DNA of 46,001 nt, from the NCBI GenBank assembly GCA_021791615.1, contig JAJYWG010000481.1, forward strand, positions 1 to 46,001, read 5' to 3'. Below are positions 42,399 to 46,001 of this stretch, piece after piece. The stretch is from Actinomycetes bacterium (GTDB lineage Bacteria > Actinomycetota > Acidimicrobiia > Acidimicrobiales > RAAP-2). The position numbers and the translations under genes were made by a program. The notes beneath the pieces are model-generated. The model was not told where the DNA came from, did not search any database, and saw only the letters and a program-made list of their open reading frames with translations. How positions within the stretch are numbered: the first letter of the stretch is position 1; the number at the start of each line of letters is the position of its first letter.

Positions 42399-43889
42399 TC
42401 AAGCGGTCTGTGCGGGTACCTGCGCTGCAGGAAGAGTGATCGAGAACTGGGCGCCGCCGCCTGGCGCGTCGTCGACCGAGACGTCCTGGCCGTGAGCTTC
42501 GACGAAGGCCTTCACAATCGAGAGTCCCAACCCGGCCCGGCCCCCTCCAGGCGCGCGATTGAACATCTGGAACACGCGTTCACGTTCGGCCAGCGGTACG
42601 CCCGGACCGCTGTCGGCGACGCTGAGAACCACTACACCGCACTTCTGACGTGCCGTGACCACGATCGGGTCACCTGTGGGTGAGTAGCGAGCAGCATTGT
42701 CCAATAGGTTCGCCACAGCCTGCTCGACAAGAATTTGGTCGACTTCGACGGGGGGAAGCTCCACGTCCAACTGCACGACAACCTGTGCCGACGCAACTGC
42801 ACTCGTACGCAGTGCTCCGTCGACGATCTCAGGGATCGGCACGATGGCAGTACGAAGGTCGAGTGCGCCGAACCGGATGCGCGTCATGTCGAGCAGATTG
42901 GCAACCAGGCGATCGAGGGCGTCGATCTGGTCTTCGACAAGCGCAAGGAGCTCGTTGCGATTCTCGATACTGAGCCCTGGTCCCGTTTCGCCACTCGGCT
43001 GTCGCAGCGCGCTCACTGCCGTCTTCATCGATGCGAGAGGGGTGCGCAAATCGTGCGAGACTGCCCCCGTCATCGCCGAACGCAGGCGGTCGACCTCGGT
43101 CAGGAGCTCGTTTCGCACAGCTTGTTCGCGGAGTTGACCGCGCTCGAGGGCAAGAGCAGCCTGGCTCGTGTAGATCGTCAGGAGCTCGGTGCCATGGCGA
43201 TCCAGCTCGGGACCGGCGATCACAATCATCGCGATGGCCCGACCTCGCGCAGAAAGGGCGATCCGAGTGATGCTCTCGCTTCCATGTGACAGCCGTAGAT
43301 GCTCGACCTGGCCTGGTGCAGACGCGAGCGCGATCGCATCTTCACCCAGGGGAGCTCCGGCGACAGCCGCCACCCGAAGGCCCTGCCAGCCATCCTCGTG
43401 AGCGTCGGATTGGGGGAGAAGAACCGCAACCCCTCGGGCACCGAAGAGTTGATGCACGGTGGAAGCAACGATGCTCAAGACTTCGTCGATCGGTTTGTCA
43501 CCGATGAGAAGATCCGTCAGTTCATAGAGCCGTCGGGTCGCTTCTTCATGTCGGTGGGCAACGGCGCGGGCTTGCTGGAGAAAGCTCACCACGCGGGCAA
43601 CGATAAGCATCACGACGACGTAAACGACGAGCGCCACCCAGTTCTGCGCCGCACCCACGCTGAGCGTGCCGTACGGCGGGATGAACAGGACGTCATACGC
43701 GACAAAGCCAGCCACCACCGCGAGCACGCCGCTCACCAATCCTCCGATCGCCACCCCGGCAATGACGGGCGCGACCAGGATCAACGCGGGAGTGGCAATC
43801 GACAGATGCGCGCGCAGCGGCATCATCACGGCGCTCAGCAGGGCAATCCCTGCGAGAGACGCTGCCGCCCCGACCGCCTTCCTGCTCAC
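42399..43889 (-). CDS. kdpD: KdpD C-terminal half: membrane sensor histidine kinase
   Basis: The GTG start gives 496 residues. The product begins directly with the four DUF4118 membrane helices (ALLSAVMMPLRAHLS, VAPVIAGVAIGGLVSGVLAV, NWVALVVYVVVMLIVARVVS). A GAF domain (residues 125-250) and the kinase core follow, with H-box GAVSHDLRTPLASMKTAVSA (His279), N-box ANLLDNAARYSP and G-boxes DSGPGVPL and GRAGLGLSIVKAF. The usual KdpD N-terminal sensor (Walker and USP domains) is missing and is encoded separately on the other strand at 43973. It phosphorylates KdpE. Confidence 0.93.
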   Translation of the reverse strand: MSRKAVGAAASLAGIALLSAVMMPLRAHLSIATPALILVAPVIAGVAIGGLVSGVLAVVAGFVAYDVLFIPPYGTLSVGAAQNWVALVVYVVVMLIVARVVSFLQQARAVAHRHEEATRRLYELTDLLIGDKPIDEVLSIVASTVHQLFGARGVAVLLPQSDAHEDGWQGLRVAAVAGAPLGEDAIALASAPGQVEHLRLSHGSESITRIALSARGRAIAMIVIAGPELDRHGTELLTIYTSQAALALERGQLREQAVRNELLTEVDRLRSAMTGAVSHDLRTPLASMKTAVSALRQPSGETGPGLSIENRNELLALVEDQIDALDRLVANLLDMTRIRFGALDLRTAIVPIPEIVDGALRTSAVASAQVVVQLDVELPPVEVDQILVEQAVANLLDNAARYSPTGDPIVVTARQKCGVVVLSVADSGPGVPLAERERVFQMFNRAPGGGRAGLGLSIVKAFVEAHGQDVSVDDAPGGGAQFSITLPAAQVPAQTA

Positions 43890-43972
43890 GGGACCTCGCT
43901 CTCGTACCTCGCTCGATCCAGTGTACGCAAGGCCGTAGGCGGGCTCAACGCCGGCTGACGCACAATAGGGGA
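43890..43972. promoter_or_regulatory. Divergent promoter region between the two kdpD halves
   Basis: These 83 bp must carry both start sites, leftward for the kinase half and rightward for the sensor half. I see no strong palindrome or consensus sigma-70 pair. CACAATAG, 10 bp before the GTG at 43973, is a possible -10 element for a nearly leaderless sensor mRNA. Confidence 0.4.
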
Positions 43973-45142
43973 GTGCTCAGCAGCGAAAACGCCCTGGATC
44001 CTACGGCAGTCAAACCAGCCGGTCGATTCCGTGTCTATCTCGGATCCGCGGCCGGTGTCGGCAAGACCTCGGCCATGCTCGACGAGGGATGGCGCCGCTA
44101 CGAGCGAGGTACCGATGTCGTGATCGGTTTCATCGAGACCCACGGCCGAGCTCGAACGGCAGAGCTCATACGAGACCTACCGACTGTTCCTCGAAAGACG
44201 GTCGCGTACCGGGGACGGACATTCGAGGAGATGGACCTCGACGCCGTGCTATCACGCCATCCCGAAGTTGCGCTCATTGACGAGCTCGCACACACGAACG
44301 TGCCCGGTTCGGGTCGCCACGAAAAGCGATGGCAGGACGTGCTCGAACTGCTCGAGATGGGTATCGCAGTCGTCACCACGGTGAACATCCAACACCTTGA
44401 GAGCTTGGCCGATGCAGTGGAAGCGATCACTGGCGTGGCGATCCTCGAACGCGTGCCCGACTGGGTCGTGCGCAAGGCGGACCAGATCGAGCTGATCGAC
44501 TCCTCCCCCGAGCAGCTTCGTCGGCGCATACTGCACGGCAACGTCTATTCGAACGATGCGGTACCTGCCGCTCTCAACGGCTTCTTCCGCACCGAGAACC
44601 TCGTGGCGCTTCGTGAGCTCGCTCTTCGTTTTGTTGCTGACGAGACCGAAGAAGAAATGCTTCGATTTCTCGAGTCGCATCATCCCCAGACCGTATGGGA
44701 GACGTCCGAGCGCTTTCTCGTGGCCGTAACCGGTGCTCCAGGCAGTGACGGCGTGGTGCGACGCGCCGCCAGGATGGCTCGACGAGCCAAAGGCGAGCTT
44801 CTCGTCGTCCACGTACGCGACCCCGAACGTGAAGGTGTGACGCAAATTCCCAAATCGCTCGAGCCCGTCCGTCAACTCGTCGCAGATGTCGGCGGCAAGT
44901 GGATCGACGCCGAGGGAGATGATCCTGCCCACACGGTGGTCGAGCTGGCGAAAACCTCTCAAGTCACGCAGATCGTGATAGGCGCATCTCGCCGCAGCCG
45001 CTTCGACGAGCTGCGGAGAGGTTCGGTGGTGAGCAAGATGCTCCGGTCCGCGGCCACGGCCGGCATTGACGTCCATGTCATCGCGCGACGCAATGTGGCC
45101 GTACGAGAGCCTGCGAGCGGGAGCCCCGGGACCGAGGAATAA
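43973..45142 (+). CDS. kdpD: KdpD N-terminal sensor half (KdpD domain plus USP domain)
   Basis: The 389-residue protein matches only the cytoplasmic N-terminus of KdpD. It has Walker A VYLGSAAGVGKTSAML (residues 22-36), a KdpD domain with GFIETHGRARTAELI, Walker B-like EVALIDELAHTNVPGSRHEKRW-type ALIDELAHTNVPGSG and VNIQHLESLADAVE, then a universal-stress domain (about 250-375, with VVHVRDPERE and QIVIGASRRSRFDELRRGS). It ends naturally where DUF4118 would start. This region binds ATP and, in several bacteria, c-di-AMP or a USP partner. It probably acts in trans on the divergent kinase half. Confidence 0.92.
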   Translation: MLSSENALDPTAVKPAGRFRVYLGSAAGVGKTSAMLDEGWRRYERGTDVVIGFIETHGRARTAELIRDLPTVPRKTVAYRGRTFEEMDLDAVLSRHPEVALIDELAHTNVPGSGRHEKRWQDVLELLEMGIAVVTTVNIQHLESLADAVEAITGVAILERVPDWVVRKADQIELIDSSPEQLRRRILHGNVYSNDAVPAALNGFFRTENLVALRELALRFVADETEEEMLRFLESHHPQTVWETSERFLVAVTGAPGSDGVVRRAARMARRAKGELLVVHVRDPEREGVTQIPKSLEPVRQLVADVGGKWIDAEGDDPAHTVVELAKTSQVTQIVIGASRRSRFDELRRGSVVSKMLRSAATAGIDVHVIARRNVAVREPASGSPGTEE

Positions 45143-45143
45143 C

Positions 45144-45437
45144 GGCTCTCCTGACACATCCGTGGGTCGATCAGTCGACCTGACGGCCCGGTAGTAGCGG
45201 GCAGTAACCACCACGGTCGAGCAGGGCGAGGGCGATCAGGTACTCGGGTTCCTTGAAGCCGAATGCCATGCAGTGCAGTACCCGGAGCTTCGTGTTCGTC
45301 GACTCGACCAAGGCATTGCTCAGATTGTTGAGCATGGCCGCCTCGATGCCCTTGATGTTCCTCTTGATCTTTCGGCCGAGCTCGACGAAGGCGGGGATCC
45401 GGTAGCGGGACGCCCAGATGAGCCACTCGTCGAGCAT
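45144..45437 (-). pseudogene. ISL3 family transposase remnant, C-terminal end, with terminal repeat
   Basis: The reverse frame from 45437 to 45171 encodes 88 residues: DEWLIWASRYRIPAFVELG, LSNALVESTNTKLRVLHCM, and AFGFKEPEYLIALALLDRGG. This is the conserved end of ISL3 transposases around the last catalytic Glu (ESTNTK). The element end GGCTCTC at 45144 matches ISL3 termini and lies one base after the kdpD sensor stop (45142). The first three quarters of the gene are missing, replaced at about 45438 by an IS66 fragment. Confidence 0.8.
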
Positions 45438-45439
45438 GG

Positions 45440-45704
45440 TGAGCGGGTATCGTTCAACCTGGCAGCCGCGCTACGCGACCTACGCGCCGAGGCCACCCGC
45501 TTTGTCACCGACTTGTCCGTGCCCATGACGAACAACGCTGCCGAGAGAGCGCTGAGGATTGCCAAGCTCCACCGCAAGATCAGCGGCTGCTTTCAGAGCG
45601 ACGACGGTGCTCGCAGTTTCGCCAACATCCGCTCCTATATCGCCACCGCGGCCAAGCACGATGTGGACCCCTTCCGCGCCACTGACCGGGTCCCCCCGAG
45701 CTGA
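45440..45704 (+). pseudogene. IS66 family transposase remnant, C-terminal end
   Basis: The forward frame encodes about 87 residues with LRDLRAEATRFVTDL, VPMTNNAAERALRIAKLHRK, ISGCFQSDDGARSFANIRS and YIATAAKHDVDPF. This is the signature of IS66 transposases: the NNAAER motif carries the last catalytic Glu, and KISGCF follows. The 5' end is cut where ISL3 sequence begins. The stop TGA (45702-45704) coincides with the first bases of the IS3-like end. Confidence 0.8.
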
Positions 45705-46001
45705 TCCACCCGTTGTGCGAGTCCGAGCCCCAACATTGGGGGAAGGAGGACAGCACAACCATGAAACGACGTCGGCACACGCCCGAGCAGATCACCAGGA
45801 AGCTGGCCGAGGGCGAGAAGCTCCTCGGCCAGGGCCAGTCGATCGAAGAGGTGGCCAGGCACCTCGAGATCACCGACTCGACCTGGCACCGCTGGAAGAA
45901 CCAGTACGGCGGCATGAAGGCCGACGACGCCAAACGTCTGAAAGAGCTCGAGAAGGAGAACAGGCGTTTGAAGAAGATCGTGGCTGACCAGGCCTTGGAC
46001 A
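45702..46001 (+). mobile_element. IS3 family element, left end (continues beyond window)
   Basis: TGATCCACCC at 45702 resembles the TGA.C..CCC termini of IS3-family elements and lies 59 bp upstream of orfA. The boundary is inferred from the end of IS66 similarity. The right end is outside the window. Confidence 0.55.
45761..46001 (+). CDS. IS3 family transposase OrfA (3' end beyond window)
   Basis: Eighty codons are visible. A GGAAGGAGGA site precedes the ATG. The product has an N-terminal helix-turn-helix (RRRHTPEQITRKLAEGEK, SIEEVARHLEITDSTWHRWK) followed by a leucine-zipper-like coiled coil (RLKELEKENRRLKKIVADQA) used for OrfA/OrfAB dimerisation. OrfB, with the DDE catalytic core, would follow in the -1 frame past position 46001. 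It looks intact so far. Confidence 0.88.
   Translation, partial: MKRRRHTPEQITRKLAEGEKLLGQGQSIEEVARHLEITDSTWHRWKNQYGGMKADDAKRLKELEKENRRLKKIVADQALD

Noticed and set aside
1..46001. tRNA, rRNA, riboswitch or prophage genes
   Set aside because: No cloverleaf, rRNA core sequence, riboswitch consensus or phage structural motif was seen.

Overview
This is a high-GC actinobacterial chromosome segment. GTG and TTG starts are common and many stop/start codons overlap by 4 bp. An F420-type LLM oxidoreductase, a KdpFABC system and DosR-like promoter boxes are present. The secreted GYW..DGGVFAFG repeat protein and the SGNH enzyme style suggest Acidimicrobiia or a relative; that placement is inference, since no rRNA is present.

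Left edge (1-5.3 kb): an IS607-type element on the minus strand (serine recombinase TnpA plus a TnpB nuclease running off the window) has cut into a drug-type ABC exporter. The ATPase now starts in the middle of its Walker A motif, and the permease follows intact. Next come an alpha/beta hydrolase scar with a large internal deletion, a zinc-free quinone oxidoreductase and a decayed glyoxalase-like gene.

Middle (5.3-28 kb): a 1336-residue secreted mosaic protein (TIG, three He_PIG modules, five 43-residue repeats, an SGNH-like end). Then a catabolic block: SnoaL-like protein and LLM oxidoreductase; FMN alpha-hydroxy-acid oxidase and FadD-like ligase; and a minus-strand operon of two acyl-CoA dehydrogenases, an AMACR-like racemase and two MaoC proteins. 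That operon looks like branched or steroid side-chain beta-oxidation and has a perfect TetR-type palindrome upstream. After it come a degenerate M23-like envelope protein, a CocE-type hydrolase, aconitase, and a Tat lipoprotein GH2 glycosidase that begins on the aconitase stop codon.

Right (28-45 kb): two near-identical GGGACTTTCGGCCCT boxes resemble DosR/DevR sites. The neighbourhood (small membrane protein, Zn alcohol dehydrogenase, M50-CBS protease, phosphoribosyltransferase, ferritin-like protein) resembles mycobacterial DosR regulon content. A MacB-type ABC exporter sits among them. A 51-residue Cys-rich protein starts inside a CsoR-like operator and precedes an MFS transporter. Then comes a full potassium system: an extra small membrane peptide, kdpF, A, B, C and an OB-fold gene in one forward operon; kdpE and the kinase half of KdpD converging on it; and the sensor half of KdpD transcribed divergently.

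Right edge (45.1-46 kb): nested transposase debris (ISL3, then IS66, then the start of an IS3 element leaving the window). No rRNA, tRNA or CRISPR array was recognised.
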